44,359 nucleotides of DNA from Verrucomicrobiota bacterium JB023 (GCA_030673895.1 JAUTCR010000032.1:1-44359), one strand, 5' to 3'. Counted from the stretch's first letter, positions 7,546 through 16,558 are shown. Made by a program: numbers and translations. Notes: a model not told the origin generated them from the letters alone.

Positions 7546-8394
7546 TCAGGCGCTTTCGACTGACGAATCATCGGCCAGTGAGACAGCAAGCAGTTCGATG
7601 AGAGCTTCGGCCGGCACGTGGGCCCGCATGAGGCTTTCTCCTACCAAAATCGCGTTGGCTCCATATTCGAGGACGCGACGGGCATCATTTGCATCCTTGA
7701 TTCCCGACTCCGATACGAGAAGCACATCGTCCGGTGCTTCGTCGGCAAGTTCCTCAGTGGTTCTGAGATCGGTTTTGAAGGTTTTGAGATTCCGGTTGTT
7801 GATCCCGATGAGATCGACTCCATCGAGCTCGAGAGCTCTCTCCATCTCGGGCAGATCGTGGACTTCGACAAGAACGTCCAATTGGAGAGCTCGCGCGGTT
7901 TCGTAGAGATGGTGGAGGTCGTCGTCCTCCAGCGCGGCAACGATTAGAAGAATGGCATCCGCGCCTGCGATGATGGCTTCGTGGATTTGAACCTCATGGA
8001 TCATGAAGTCCTTCCGGAGCAGGGGGCAGGTATCGTTCTCGGAGATTTTGGAAAGATAGGAAAGGGAGCCTTGAAAGTATTTCTCATCGGTGAGAATGGA
8101 CATGCAGGAGGCTCCACCATCTAGATAACGCTTCGCTTGCTGGATGGGATCGAAGTTTGGATCGATGATGCCGGCGGAGGGAGAGGCTTTCTTGATTTCC
8201 GCAATGACGCCCAAGTGATCCGGACCGCGGTCGAGGGCACTACGGAATCCACGGAAGTCGTTTCGTTGCAGGGCGGCAGCTCGAAGCATGTCGGCGCGAG
8301 GGAGGAGGGCGTCGACTTCGGTCTTCTTGTGGGCAATGATTTCGGCGAGCTTGTCCATGAAGGGAGGCAATTTAGGACGCAAGCGATGCTCCAT
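7546..8394 (-). CDS. trpC: Indole-3-glycerol phosphate synthase
   Basis: Converts CdRP to indole-3-glycerol phosphate in tryptophan synthesis. The (beta/alpha)8 barrel shows the family blocks IAEIKKASPSAG (catalytic lysines), LLRKDFMIHEVQIHEA, LIGINNRNLKTF and LVSESGIKDANDA. Start: ATG at 8394 gives 282 aa; an ATG at 8358 (MDKLAEIIAHKKTEV) matches the usual family N-terminus better, and neither has a clear ribosome site. No other trp gene is adjacent, so the pathway is dispersed here. It is followed by the two-TM gene five bases downstream. Confidence 0.96.
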   Translation of the reverse strand: MEHRLRPKLPPFMDKLAEIIAHKKTEVDALLPRADMLRAAALQRNDFRGFRSALDRGPDHLGVIAEIKKASPSAGIIDPNFDPIQQAKRYLDGGASCMSILTDEKYFQGSLSYLSKISENDTCPLLRKDFMIHEVQIHEAIIAGADAILLIVAALEDDDLHHLYETARALQLDVLVEVHDLPEMERALELDGVDLIGINNRNLKTFKTDLRTTEELADEAPDDVLLVSESGIKDANDARRVLEYGANAILVGESLMRAHVPAEALIELLAVSLADDSSVESA

Positions 8395-8529
8395 GCACGA
8401 AATTTTCGCAACCTTTTATTGGTGTCGAGTCCTTGAGCTAAGAAGGACGATCAACTCAGGATGAGAATCAGACGTCTCTCAAAAAATTGGGTATCGAGAG
8501 AGTGGCAACATTCATTCTCAAAGAGAGAA

Positions 8530-8604
8530 TGGAGCGGGTGAAGGGATTCGAACCCTCGACATCAACCTTGGCAAGGTTGCGCTCTACCCCTGAGCTACAC
8601 CCGC
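8530..8604 (-). tRNA. tRNA-Gly (anticodon GCC)
   Basis: On the minus strand the acceptor arm GCGGGTG pairs with CACCCGC, followed by discriminator T and an encoded CCA (8530-8532). The D-arm has AGCTCAGGGGTAGAGC, the anticodon loop reads TTGCCAA with GCC, and the T-arm has GGGTTCGAATCCC. All four arms fold, so this is a functional tRNA-Gly. Confidence 0.97.
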
Positions 8605-8668
8605 GTTGCCGGGAGGCGGAGACTACTGGTTTGCCGAGTCTCCGCAAGACTTTTCTGGATAAAAAGTC

Positions 8669-9073
8669 TCATTTTTTTGTCCTGGAGGAAGGGAAGACGC
8701 GCGGTTGGGCCCAGCGGAAGACGAAGGTGCCTGCGAGAGCGCCGAGGAAGTCAGCCGTGAGGTCACCGGCATCATTACCACTCCTAAATTCGTACCACGA
8801 TTGATGCCATTCGTCGGTCGAGCCAACGAGGAAAAGAGTCGTCGCGACGACAAGGTGGAGGGTCGGCCAGCTTATTTCTTGTTTACGGAAAAACAATGCG
8901 GCGGAGAGGAGGCCCGCCCCGCCGAAGAAATAGCCGAAGTGGAGGACCTTGTCGTAAAAGGGAATTGGCGGAGCCTGGGGGCCTGCCAAAGGCCGCCCGG
9001 AGAGAAACCAGAGTACCGCGAACCAAGCGAGCCACAGGATGAACCATGGCCATGGGCGGCGGAGGGAAGGCAT
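8669..9073 (-). CDS. VanZ-like membrane protein
   Basis: A 134-residue integral membrane protein with about four spans. The VanZ-family signature is visible: DKVLHFGYFFGGAGLLSAAL in the second span region, then DEWHQSW and the GDLTADFLGALAGTF segment with the conserved aspartate. Family members include the teicoplanin-resistance VanZ, but most, as likely here, are of unknown role in the cell envelope. It lies downstream of the BrnT/BrnA pair on the same strand. Confidence 0.9.
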   Translation of the reverse strand: MPSLRRPWPWFILWLAWFAVLWFLSGRPLAGPQAPPIPFYDKVLHFGYFFGGAGLLSAALFFRKQEISWPTLHLVVATTLFLVGSTDEWHQSWYEFRSGNDAGDLTADFLGALAGTFVFRWAQPRVFPSSRTKK

Positions 9074-9091
9074 GGTTCCGTTGGCTGAGGA

Positions 9092-9367
9092 TCAGTCGAT
9101 CTTGCGCATCTCATCCTCCAAGCGCTCGGCCAGCCATTGCTTGATCATGGACTGGTAGTTGAGGAAGCGGGAGCGGGCGATGCGTTTAATGCGAGAAAGC
9201 ATCCGGGGATCGAATCGGAGAGTGATGGTGGTCGACTCCCGCGAATCTGGGGCGTGAAGGGACGCTTGCATGAGGCGCGGGGCCAGCTCGTGCTCGCTCC
9301 AGAACTTCGCTTCCGACTCTTCGTCGTCGAAATCGGGGATCTCATCCCAGCTATTGATGGCTTTCAT
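9092..9367 (-). CDS. BrnA-like / CopG-type antitoxin
   Basis: A 91-residue protein whose N-terminal half (IPDFDDEESEAKFWSEHELA) is typical of CopG-type antitoxins that accompany BrnT toxins. The C-terminal half reads STTITLRFDPRMLSRIKRIA, a ribbon-helix-helix DNA-binding segment: strand then two helices, ending QWLAERLEDEM. It starts the base after the stop of the BrnT-like gene, so the pair is co-translated. Expected role: bind and neutralise the toxin, and repress the shared promoter. Operator not identified. Confidence 0.85.
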   Translation of the reverse strand: MKAINSWDEIPDFDDEESEAKFWSEHELAPRLMQASLHAPDSRESTTITLRFDPRMLSRIKRIARSRFLNYQSMIKQWLAERLEDEMRKID

Positions 9368-9649
9368 TTACTTGAACTCGGAAAAGAATTTGCGGTCGTA
9401 GAAGGCTTGCTCGGTCTCGGTCATTTCGCGGGCGGCGACCACGCGGGCTTTCTTCCCGTCGGTGGAGAAACAGAGGAAAAGGTAGCGGTTGGAAATGGTT
9501 TTTCCGAGGGCATAGAAACGTGATTCTCCATCAGAGCGCTCATTTTCAGGAAGCAAGCGGACAGCAAACGGGTCCTCGAGTGCTTCCTCAATTTCGCGGG
9601 GTCGGGTGGCCTTGGTGTCAAAGGCAACGTCCAAAAGATCGAGTTCCAT
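9368..9649 (-). CDS. BrnT-like RNase toxin
   Basis: A 93-residue protein with the BrnT C-terminal pattern: REIEEALEDPFAVRLLPENE, GESRFYALGKTISNRYLFLC and ARVVAAREMTETEQAFYDRK. These match the EEVEEAL-DP, RY-LG and R-V-ARxMT-xE segments of BrnT toxins, which cleave RNA. The usual KHGV turn is replaced by DTKATRP. The ATG at 9649 is chosen for family length; the longer ORF upstream (to 10024) overlaps another gene. Toxin first, antitoxin second is the normal BrnTA order. Assignment rests on this pattern and the antitoxin next door. Confidence 0.7.
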   Translation of the reverse strand: MELDLLDVAFDTKATRPREIEEALEDPFAVRLLPENERSDGESRFYALGKTISNRYLFLCFSTDGKKARVVAAREMTETEQAFYDRKFFSEFK

Positions 9650-9768
9650 GTCGGTGCAGGCGGAAGGGTGGCCCCGGATCCACTTGGGAACAAGGGAAAA
9701 GCAGGGCAGTAAATCGACGGACTCGAAGGACTCGCTTCTCCCATCCCCGGTCGAAGCTCTCCGGAGGT

Positions 9769-10494
9769 CTAGAGAGCGGGAGCCCCCGGCCGACGGCTCT
9801 GCCTTCGAGAAATAAAGGGCAAGGAAAGTAGGGCCATCACCAGAATGGCCAGCGCCTGCACCGTGAGGAGATACCAAGGGTGAGGGCCGAGATGGTCGAA
9901 GAGGGAAGGGTTCTCCGGCTTGTGCATCACGAAGGCGAAGTTTGTATCCAGCCTGAGATTGAGGAAGTAGACGGTGAGGAGGTAGAGATCGGAGATGAGG
10001 ATGACCCGCAGGATACTCTTCCAAAGAGGGCGACGGGGTCTCCAGCCGTCGCCGAGTGGCAGGAGCAGGGCTGCGCCCACGACCGCAGCGTGCAATTGGA
10101 AAAAGGAAAAGAAGACCGGATGCGGGTAATCGTAGGGCAGGTTGGGGGTTAGAAGGCCTTGGAGGGTCGCACCCAAGCCGAGGTAATAGGTGAGTTCGCA
10201 GAGGAGGGGATGGCGGGAAAGTAAGGCGAAGGCCGCCACAAAGCCCATGACATCGCAGAGGTGAAGAGGGAGGAGGTTGTCGAGATCCTCTGTTAATCCG
10301 CTATAATAATGACTGGCGACTGTGCTCGTCGCTGCGGTTAGATTGAGGAAGATGAGGATGCCGCGCGTCCAGCGAGCAAGGGCAGAGCGAGGATCGTGCC
10401 GGTGGGCCCACACAGTGAGCGCAAGATAGGAGAGGAAGACGAGGATCACAGACCAATGGGAGGCGGATCCAGCGGTGAAGGAGGCAAATGGCAT
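9769..10494 (-). CDS. TIGR02206-type integral membrane protein
   Basis: A 241-residue protein with six to seven hydrophobic spans and typical features of the TIGR02206/YwaF family: LPLHLCDVMGF in the third span, TYYLGLGATLQGLLTPNL, FFQLHAAVVGAALLL and a LDTNFAFVMHKPENPS loop before HPWYLLTVQAL. The function of this family is not known. It is upstream of the BrnT/BrnA pair by 119 bases, same strand. Confidence 0.88.
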   Translation of the reverse strand: MPFASFTAGSASHWSVILVFLSYLALTVWAHRHDPRSALARWTRGILIFLNLTAATSTVASHYYSGLTEDLDNLLPLHLCDVMGFVAAFALLSRHPLLCELTYYLGLGATLQGLLTPNLPYDYPHPVFFSFFQLHAAVVGAALLLPLGDGWRPRRPLWKSILRVILISDLYLLTVYFLNLRLDTNFAFVMHKPENPSLFDHLGPHPWYLLTVQALAILVMALLSLPFISRRQSRRPGAPAL

Positions 10495-10643
10495 CAGGAA
10501 TGAATCAGTGCGCGAGGTTTATTTGGCAGGATGGAGCCCGACTGCCAATCTTGAGGTGGTATCGCCCGTCTGGACTGCAATGCAAAGCTTTCTGACAAGA
10601 AGCCAATTTTTTAGCCTGCCATTTGTAGCCGCTTGGACAAGGA

Positions 10644-11615
10644 ATGGGCATGGATGAGGCGCGTCGTAAGGAGCTGGAAGAGCGATGGAGGGTGGTGGCG
10701 GAATCTCAGCCAGGTTGTGTGCCATATCTCAATCGGCGGCCCTGCCGGATTAGGCAGCATGAGGATGGGCTGACGGTGGCGGAGATGCTGGAAGGGCGCT
10801 TTCCAGGCAAATTGGGTCTGGATGGGTGGCGAGAAGTGATCGCCAAGGGGGAAATCCTGACCGCCGACAACGAGGTGGTGCATGATCCCGGCATGAGGGT
10901 GAAGGCGGGCGATCGCCTGATCCGTTGCCTGCCGGAATGGGTCGAGCCGCGGGTGGCAACGGATCTGAGGATTGTGTATGAGGATGACATCCTCCTCGTC
11001 GTCGATAAGCCGGCTCCTCTTCCCATGCATGAGGGAGGGCGTTTCTACAAGAACACCATCGCCTGGATGATGCGGGAAGCTTGGCCGGAGATGGGTGTGC
11101 AGCACGGCCACCGTCTTGATGCCGAGACATCAGGCGTCCTGATCTGTGTGAAGACGAAAGCCACGGTGCCGGGTGCTTGGAAGGATTGGAACAACTCCGT
11201 CCAAGGGCAGTTCGAACGAGGGGAGGTGGAGAAGGAGTATCTCGCTCTCGTTCACGGCTCGCCAGAGTGGGAAAAGAAGTTGATTGAACATCCGGTCCGT
11301 CAGACTGGACGCGATTGGGGCAAGCCTCAGGAATCACAGACGATCGGAGAAGTGCTGGAGCGGAGAGGTGATGGGACAACGCTCATGCGAATGCGACCCC
11401 TGACGGGCAGGACTCACCAGATTCGAGTTCATCTCTGGGAGGAGGGGCACTCAATCGTCGGCGACCGGCTCTATCTGCCTGACCACGAGAAAGGAGGCTT
11501 CACCATTGCCAGTCCGGGAGAAGACGGGCTCTGCCTCCGTGCATGGAAATTGCGGATGAAGCATCCGCTCAGCGGCGAAGCCATCGAGTTCTCGGTGAGC
11601 GGGGACCGCTTCTGA
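10644..11615 (+). CDS. RluA-family pseudouridine synthase
   Basis: A 323-residue enzyme that isomerises uridine to pseudouridine in rRNA or tRNA. Residues about 42-95 form a S4-like RNA-binding segment (LTVAEMLEGRF..GREVIAKGEI..MRVKAGDRL pattern). The catalytic domain has HRLDAETSGVLI with the catalytic Asp159, VDKPAPLPMHEGG, EKEYLALVHG and LTGRTHQIRVHLWEEGHSIVGD. Two ATG codons, 10644 and 10650, are possible. The specific target position (for example RluC- or RluD-type) cannot be assigned. It runs on the plus strand ahead of the Fur-controlled receptor. Confidence 0.93.
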   Translation: MGMDEARRKELEERWRVVAESQPGCVPYLNRRPCRIRQHEDGLTVAEMLEGRFPGKLGLDGWREVIAKGEILTADNEVVHDPGMRVKAGDRLIRCLPEWVEPRVATDLRIVYEDDILLVVDKPAPLPMHEGGRFYKNTIAWMMREAWPEMGVQHGHRLDAETSGVLICVKTKATVPGAWKDWNNSVQGQFERGEVEKEYLALVHGSPEWEKKLIEHPVRQTGRDWGKPQESQTIGEVLERRGDGTTLMRMRPLTGRTHQIRVHLWEEGHSIVGDRLYLPDHEKGGFTIASPGEDGLCLRAWKLRMKHPLSGEAIEFSVSGDRF

Positions 11616-11708
11616 CCGCCAGGCGGGCGGCGACGGGTGCTCGTTGGTGCGCCAAATCGCGCGCGGATTAACTGGGCGTCGGCTTCCCCTTTGAGGAAAA
11701 AGGAAAAG

Positions 11709-11753
11709 TGAGAATGGTTCTCATTTACGGGTTGCTATTGAGAAATCATCTCA
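11709..11753 (+). promoter_or_regulatory. Two Fur-like palindromes upstream of the siderophore receptor
   Basis: TGAGAATGGTTCTCA at 11709-11723 matches the 7-1-7 Fur core TGATAATNATTATCA at 12 of 14 fixed positions. TGAGAAATCATCTCA at 11739-11753 is a weaker copy with TGAGA/TCTCA arms. Their centres are 30 bases apart, three helical turns. They lie 42-86 bases upstream of the receptor ATG, where an iron-responsive operator is expected, so the gene is probably iron-repressed. Confidence 0.75.
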
Positions 11754-11794
11754 TTAGAAGCGGGCCACGCTATCAAACTTACCGCATTTCACGC

Positions 11795-13939
11795 ATGAAA
11801 TACCGTCATTTCCCGGCTGCGAAGGCCGCAATTCCTTTCCTGTGCACCGTCTCTATCTTGCCGATTAATGCGCAAGACGTCTTTAATCCGCTCGTTTTGG
11901 ATGAAACTCTAGTTACCGATGATCGGGTGGAAGGTCCTGATGCTGAGGCCGGAGTGCCGACGCAAGTGACTGCCTATCGCACGGACACGCCATTGCGGGA
12001 TGTTCCCCATTCCATCACGGTGATGACGGCGGAACAAATTCAGCAGCAGGGGCTTGATAGCATCGGCGATGTCGTCGACTACACGCCTGGAGTCAATACG
12101 TCCCAAGGTGAGGGGCATCGCGATGCGGTGGTCTTCCGTGGTGTTCGCTCCACTGCCGACTTTTTTGCGGATGGAGTCCGTGATGATGTTCAGTATTTCC
12201 GGAGCCTCTATAATGTCGAGCAAGTGGAAGTCATCAAGGGGCCCAATGCCTTGACTTTCGGGCGAGGGGGAGTCGGCGGTGTCCTGAACCGTTCATTCAA
12301 GCGAGCCGAGGTTGGCGAGAACTTTCATCAACAACAGGCCAGCATCGACACCTTTGGGGCCTATGGCGCTCAGATTGATTCAAATCTTTCCCTCAACGAG
12401 TGGTCCGCTTTCCGACTCAATGCCCATTACGATCAACTGGAGAACCATCGCGACCTTTACGATGGTGAACGCTTCGGAGTAAATCCCACTTTCACCTTTA
12501 ATCTCGGCGCCGATACGGACCTCAGGTTTTCTTATGAATATGCGGATCATGACCGCTTCATCGACCGGGGGATTCCCAGCTTCAATGGCTCCGTGGCGGA
12601 GAATCTCTCCGATCTGACCTTTGGCGATTCGGAGCTGAACTACAATAATCTGGAAGCCCATGTCTTCCGCGTCGCCCTCGAGCACCGTTTCAATGAAGAT
12701 TGGACCGGACGGGTGAATGCCTTCTACGGAACCTACGACAAGGTCTACAGTAACTACTATTCCTCGGATTACGACGGGGCGGACCAGGTGGAGATCGACG
12801 GTTACATTGATCGGACGGATCGCCAGCGCTTCGCCACTTCCGGGGATGTCGTCGGTGAGTTCTTCACCGGCCCCCTGAAGCACAAGGTGTTGCTGGGCGC
12901 GGAATACGCGCACACTTCTTCCGACCAAGACCGATACAATAACGTTTGGGCAGAAGAGACAGACAGCTCGCCGGACCAACGCTTCTTCGATATCAGCAAT
13001 GGTTACTCGCTACGAAACGGCGTCTTTAAAGACGGAGCGGGCAACGTGCTTGGCACGGGCAGCTTCACCTCCCTGGCTGACGATACCGAAACGACCATCA
13101 ATGTGGTATCCGCTTTCATTCAGGATGAAATTGCCGTCTCAGAGCATCTCGACTTGATTGTTGGGGCTCGCTTCGACCGCTTCGATATTGAGGTTTACGA
13201 CAATGAGACCTCCTCGTCGCTCAGTAGCCTGGACCAGCGGGTGACGCCCCGCTTTGGCGTCGTCTTCAAGCCAGTTGAGCCAGTCTCCATCTACGGTAGC
13301 TACAGCGAAACATTCCTCCCAGCCAGCGGAGAGCAATACACCGATTTGGTTGACGGCAGTGGCAATCCAGTCAGCGACCTCGACCCCAATACCTCTTCAA
13401 ATATCGAGATTGGTGCGAAGTGGAATCTCTCTGATGACCTGGCCTTCTCGTTGGCTGGCTTCCGAATTCTGCAAACGAACGTCTCAAATGGTGCTGTGCC
13501 GGGGACAGTCGAACGAGTCGACTCCGAAATCTTCGGTGGTGAAGCAGAGCTGAAGGGGCGGGTTTCAGACCAGTGGTTCGTTTCCTTGGGCTACAGCTTC
13601 TTGGAGGGAGAGAACACCGAAACAGGAGCCGGCCTGCGTGAGCTGCCGAAGCACACCTTCTCGCTTTGGAACAACTTCCAGGTGACCGACAAGCTGAGTC
13701 TCGGCCTCGGCGTCATCTATCAGGATGAAAGTTTCGTCGACAATGCGGCCACCATCGAGCTGCCCAGCTACACTCGTGTGGACGCGGCGGCGAGGTATCA
13801 GTTCACTGATGATTTCGGGGTTCAGCTGAATGTGGAGAACCTTTTCGACAAGGATTATTACCCGAATGCGCACAACAACGACAACATCTCCGTAGGGGCT
13901 CCCATCAATGCCCGCCTGACGTTTAATACGCGCTTCTAA
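11795..13939 (+). CDS. TonB-dependent siderophore receptor
   Basis: Outer-membrane receptor that imports a ferric siderophore using TonB energy. The ATG at 11795 starts a signal peptide (KYRHFPAAKAAIPFLCTVSI, cleavage near NAQ/D); the earlier in-frame GTG at 11708 sits inside the Fur box and is unlikely. The TonB-box region is about residues 20-40, then a plug domain with DVPHSITVMTAEQIQQQGL, IGDVVDYTPGVN and VEVIKGPNALTFGRGGVGG. The rest is a 22-strand-type beta barrel ending NARLTFNTRF with the terminal Phe needed by BamA. About 714 aa, normal for the family. Substrate unknown. Two Fur-like boxes precede and an intrinsic terminator follows, so it is likely monocistronic. Confidence 0.95.
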   Translation: MKYRHFPAAKAAIPFLCTVSILPINAQDVFNPLVLDETLVTDDRVEGPDAEAGVPTQVTAYRTDTPLRDVPHSITVMTAEQIQQQGLDSIGDVVDYTPGVNTSQGEGHRDAVVFRGVRSTADFFADGVRDDVQYFRSLYNVEQVEVIKGPNALTFGRGGVGGVLNRSFKRAEVGENFHQQQASIDTFGAYGAQIDSNLSLNEWSAFRLNAHYDQLENHRDLYDGERFGVNPTFTFNLGADTDLRFSYEYADHDRFIDRGIPSFNGSVAENLSDLTFGDSELNYNNLEAHVFRVALEHRFNEDWTGRVNAFYGTYDKVYSNYYSSDYDGADQVEIDGYIDRTDRQRFATSGDVVGEFFTGPLKHKVLLGAEYAHTSSDQDRYNNVWAEETDSSPDQRFFDISNGYSLRNGVFKDGAGNVLGTGSFTSLADDTETTINVVSAFIQDEIAVSEHLDLIVGARFDRFDIEVYDNETSSSLSSLDQRVTPRFGVVFKPVEPVSIYGSYSETFLPASGEQYTDLVDGSGNPVSDLDPNTSSNIEIGAKWNLSDDLAFSLAGFRILQTNVSNGAVPGTVERVDSEIFGGEAELKGRVSDQWFVSLGYSFLEGENTETGAGLRELPKHTFSLWNNFQVTDKLSLGLGVIYQDESFVDNAATIELPSYTRVDAAARYQFTDDFGVQLNVENLFDKDYYPNAHNNDNISVGAPINARLTFNTRF

Positions 13940-14010
13940 GACTTTCCGCACCGCAAGGGCGGGCGACTTCACTGGCTTTCCCGAGCGAGAGGTCTGACAG
14001 AGACGAAACT

Positions 14011-14050
14011 TTTTAGAGGGACGCTTCACCATGAAGTGTCCCTCTTTGTT
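14011..14050 (+). terminator. Intrinsic terminator of the siderophore receptor
   Basis: AGAGGGAC at 14015-14022 pairs with GTCCCTCT (14038-14045), and the stem continues inside with CTTCA/TGAAG around a three-base loop. TTTGTTT follows. It lies about 75 bases after the receptor stop. Confidence 0.9.
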
Positions 14051-14160
14051 TGCTGCTGGAGGTCGCAGAAGCCGCGAGATCCCATCCCTTGCGGTTGCCT
14101 CCCGTTGAATCTCAGGAAGGTGAGAAAGAAGAAGCTCTCTCTGTCCGTTCATTCTGCCCC

Positions 14161-15660
14161 GTGCACAAGTTGTTACTCTCTCTCGCTTTCTCCCTCCAAA
14201 CGGCGGTCTCCGCTGAACGCCCGAATGTCCTGATTCTCTACGCTGACGATATGGGGTATGGCGACTTGGGGGCGAATCATTCCGACTCGAAGATTCCTAC
14301 TCCTCATCTCGATCAGCTGGTTGCCGAGGGGATGAATTTCACCGACGGGCATTCTTCGTCCGCAATCTGCACCCCTTCGCGCTATGCCTTGCTGACCGGG
14401 CGATTTCATTGGCGCGATTTCCATGGCATCGTGAAGACCTTGGAGGGCACGGTTTTTGGTGAAGGACAGCTTACCATGGCGGGGCTCTTTCAGGAGAATG
14501 GCTACGATACGGCCTGCATTGGGAAATGGCATTTGGGCTGGGACTGGGATGCGATTCGGAAGCCAGGCACTCCGGCGAAATCCATCCAGCCTGACGATTT
14601 CGATTGGTCAAAGGAGGTCCCCGACGGGCCGCTCGATCAAGGGTTCGACCACTACTTCGGAGATTCCGTGATCAACTTTCCTCCCTACGCTTGGATCGAG
14701 GATCGCAAGCTTTTGCGAGCTCCCGACATCGTCTTGAAGAAAACCAAGGACGATGAGCAGCCCAAAGAGGGGAATTGGGAATTTCGACCCGGCCCGGGTC
14801 TCTCGGATTGGGATTCCTATGAGGTCCTGCCGACTCTGACCGAGAAAAGCGTCGAATACGTTCTGGGGCGCCGGGATCAGGAGAACCCCTTTTTTCTCTA
14901 TGTGCCTTTCCCGTCGCCTCATGCCCCGATCATTCCCAACGATGAATTCGACGGCAAGTCCGAGGCCGGCCCCTACGGGGACTTCGTGTATCAGACCGAC
15001 GATGCTTGTGGCCGAATCATGCAGGCCGTGAAAGACATTGGGGAGTGGGATAACACCATCATCATCTTCACGGCAGACAATGGGCCCGAGCACTACGCTT
15101 ACCAACGCGACGAGAAATATGATCACTGGTCCGCCGAGCCCTTCAGAGGGCTGAAGCGCGGGATCTATGAAGGAGGCCACCACGTGCCCTTCATCGTTCG
15201 TTGGCCTGGTCTCACTGAGCCGGGTTCGGAGTGTCATGAGATGATTTCGCAGGTCGATCTGCTGGCGACCTTCGCGTCCTTGCTGGGGGCAAGCCTGCCG
15301 GAAGATGCAGCGGCGGATTCCCATGATTTCTTGCCCTACCTCAAGGGTGAGCAACCAGAAGGGCCACGCAATGTCCTAATCCACAATACCTATAAGGGCC
15401 GCTACGCGGTGCGGGAGGGCGATTGGCTTCTCATCAATGACAAGACAGGCTACGGCTCTCGGGTCCGGAAGGCGTGGGAGAAGAAGCGGGACTATCCTGC
15501 CGATGACGACCAACCCGTCGAACTCTACAACCTCAAAACGGATCTCGCTCAGAAGGAGAACGTCGCCGCTGAACATCAAGAGAAGGTCGCGGCGATGCAG
15601 GAGCTTCTCGAGACGATCCGCGAGCAGGGTCACAGTGCGCCCAGGCTGTCGGAGAACTAG
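14161..15660 (+). CDS. Secreted sulfatase (formylglycine type)
   Basis: Hydrolyses sulfate esters, most likely of sulfated polysaccharides; many Verrucomicrobiota and Planctomycetota carry such enzymes. The chosen GTG start (14161) gives a signal peptide ([16 protein letters not shown]); an upstream TTG at 14050 gives a longer non-signal-like N-terminus. [18 protein letters not shown] holds the metal-binding aspartates. [12 protein letters not shown] (Cys70) is the C-x-P-x-R site converted to formylglycine, and [12 protein letters not shown] is the family's lysine motif. IFTADNGPE supplies later metal ligands. About 499 aa, normal for arylsulfatase-like members. No anaerobic sulfatase maturase is adjacent. 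Start codon uncertain; family assignment firm. Confidence 0.93.
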   Translation: MHKLLLSLAFSLQTAVSAERPNVLILYADDMGYGDLGANHSDSKIPTPHLDQLVAEGMNFTDGHSSSAICTPSRYALLTGRFHWRDFHGIVKTLEGTVFGEGQLTMAGLFQENGYDTACIGKWHLGWDWDAIRKPGTPAKSIQPDDFDWSKEVPDGPLDQGFDHYFGDSVINFPPYAWIEDRKLLRAPDIVLKKTKDDEQPKEGNWEFRPGPGLSDWDSYEVLPTLTEKSVEYVLGRRDQENPFFLYVPFPSPHAPIIPNDEFDGKSEAGPYGDFVYQTDDACGRIMQAVKDIGEWDNTIIIFTADNGPEHYAYQRDEKYDHWSAEPFRGLKRGIYEGGHHVPFIVRWPGLTEPGSECHEMISQVDLLATFASLLGASLPEDAAADSHDFLPYLKGEQPEGPRNVLIHNTYKGRYAVREGDWLLINDKTGYGSRVRKAWEKKRDYPADDDQPVELYNLKTDLAQKENVAAEHQEKVAAMQELLETIREQGHSAPRLSEN

Positions 15661-15732
15661 AAGTTTTTGCCGCCCTCATTCCGGAGCAAGAGGGGAATTG
15701 CCAAGACCTTCTGCGGCCGTCACGCTAGCGCC

Positions 15733-16299
15733 ATGCGAAGACGTAGTGGAGAGGCGCGCGAGAATCGCCACGTGCGCGGCCGTGAGGGAGGACGGGGAAT
15801 CCAGTGGCAGGAAGAGGATTTGCTAAGCAAGGTCGACGGGGCTGTCGTTGATTTCGTCCTCATCCTCGATTGTGTCCAGGACCCACAGAATCTCGGTGCG
15901 ATCCTGCGAACCGCCGATGGAGCTGGGGTGCAGGCTGTTGTGGTGCCCAAGGACAAGGCCGCTGGCCTGACAGAGACCGTGCGACGAATCTCGGTCGGGG
16001 CTGCTGATTCGGTTCCCTTCGTCCGGGTCACTAACTTGTCACGCACGATGAAGGCTCTGCAAGAGCGCGGAATGTGGCTCGTGGGCACCAGTGATCGTGC
16101 GGACAAGACGCTCTACGACGTGGAGCTGACCGGGAAGCTCGGGATTGTCATCGGTGCGGAAGGGGAAGGCTTGCGACGCTTGACCGAGGAGAATTGCGAT
16201 CACTTGGTCAAACTGCCCATGAAGGGCAGCGTGCCTTGCCTCAATGCAAGTGCCGCCACTGCCGTCTGTCTCTACGAAGCGCTCCGGCAGCGGCTGTGA
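15733..16299 (+). CDS. RlmB/TrmH-type 2'-O-methyltransferase lacking the N-terminal domain
   Basis: SPOUT methyltransferase of the SpoU/RlmB class, which methylates ribose 2'-OH in 23S rRNA (RlmB: G2251). The methyltransferase domain is complete: LILDCVQDPQNLGAILRTAD with the catalytic Asn and Arg, VVPKDKAAGLTETVRRISVG, GIVIGAEGEGLRRLTEENC and the knot GSVPCLNASAATAVCLYEAL. Normal RlmB has about 240 residues with an L30e-like substrate domain first. Here only about 40-60 residues, mostly basic (MRRRSGEARENRHVRGREGG), precede it, and the preceding sulfatase ends at 15660, so there is no room. ATG 15733 gives 188 aa; TTG 15667 gives 210 aa. It may act on a different RNA or need a partner. Confidence 0.85.
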   Translation: MRRRSGEARENRHVRGREGGRGIQWQEEDLLSKVDGAVVDFVLILDCVQDPQNLGAILRTADGAGVQAVVVPKDKAAGLTETVRRISVGAADSVPFVRVTNLSRTMKALQERGMWLVGTSDRADKTLYDVELTGKLGIVIGAEGEGLRRLTEENCDHLVKLPMKGSVPCLNASAATAVCLYEALRQRL

Positions 16300-16477
16300 C
16301 ATAGTCGAGATTCAGTGGAACTCACGAAAAGGGGGGGGCTTCGGATTGCTTGCCTGTAGCGAGCACTGATTGCGGTGGGCCTCCTTCCTGCGGTTTCAGG
16401 CTTTTGTCCATTGGGCATGGACTCATTGCGGCAAGGGAAGAGGCTGAACGAACGCTCAAAGGACGACTGACAGAACA

Positions 16478-16508
16478 CAAAAAAGGCGACCCAATGGGGA
16501 CGCCTTTC
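16478..16508 (-). terminator. Intrinsic terminator of rpmB
   Basis: On the minus strand AAGGCGTCCC pairs with GGGTCGCCTT (one internal mismatch) around a short loop, followed by a run of T. It lies about 50 bases after the rpmB stop. The stretch 16300-16477 holds nothing recognised. Confidence 0.9.
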
Positions 16509-16558
16509 AAAGTGATTGTTAAAGAGCTCTGAACTTGCTGGGAAGTAATGCGCAGTCC

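Noticed and set aside
9650-10024. N-terminal extension of the BrnT-like ORF
   Set aside because: It overlaps the TIGR02206-type gene, and its Pro/Ser-rich sequence matches nothing. The ATG at 9649 gives the normal toxin length.
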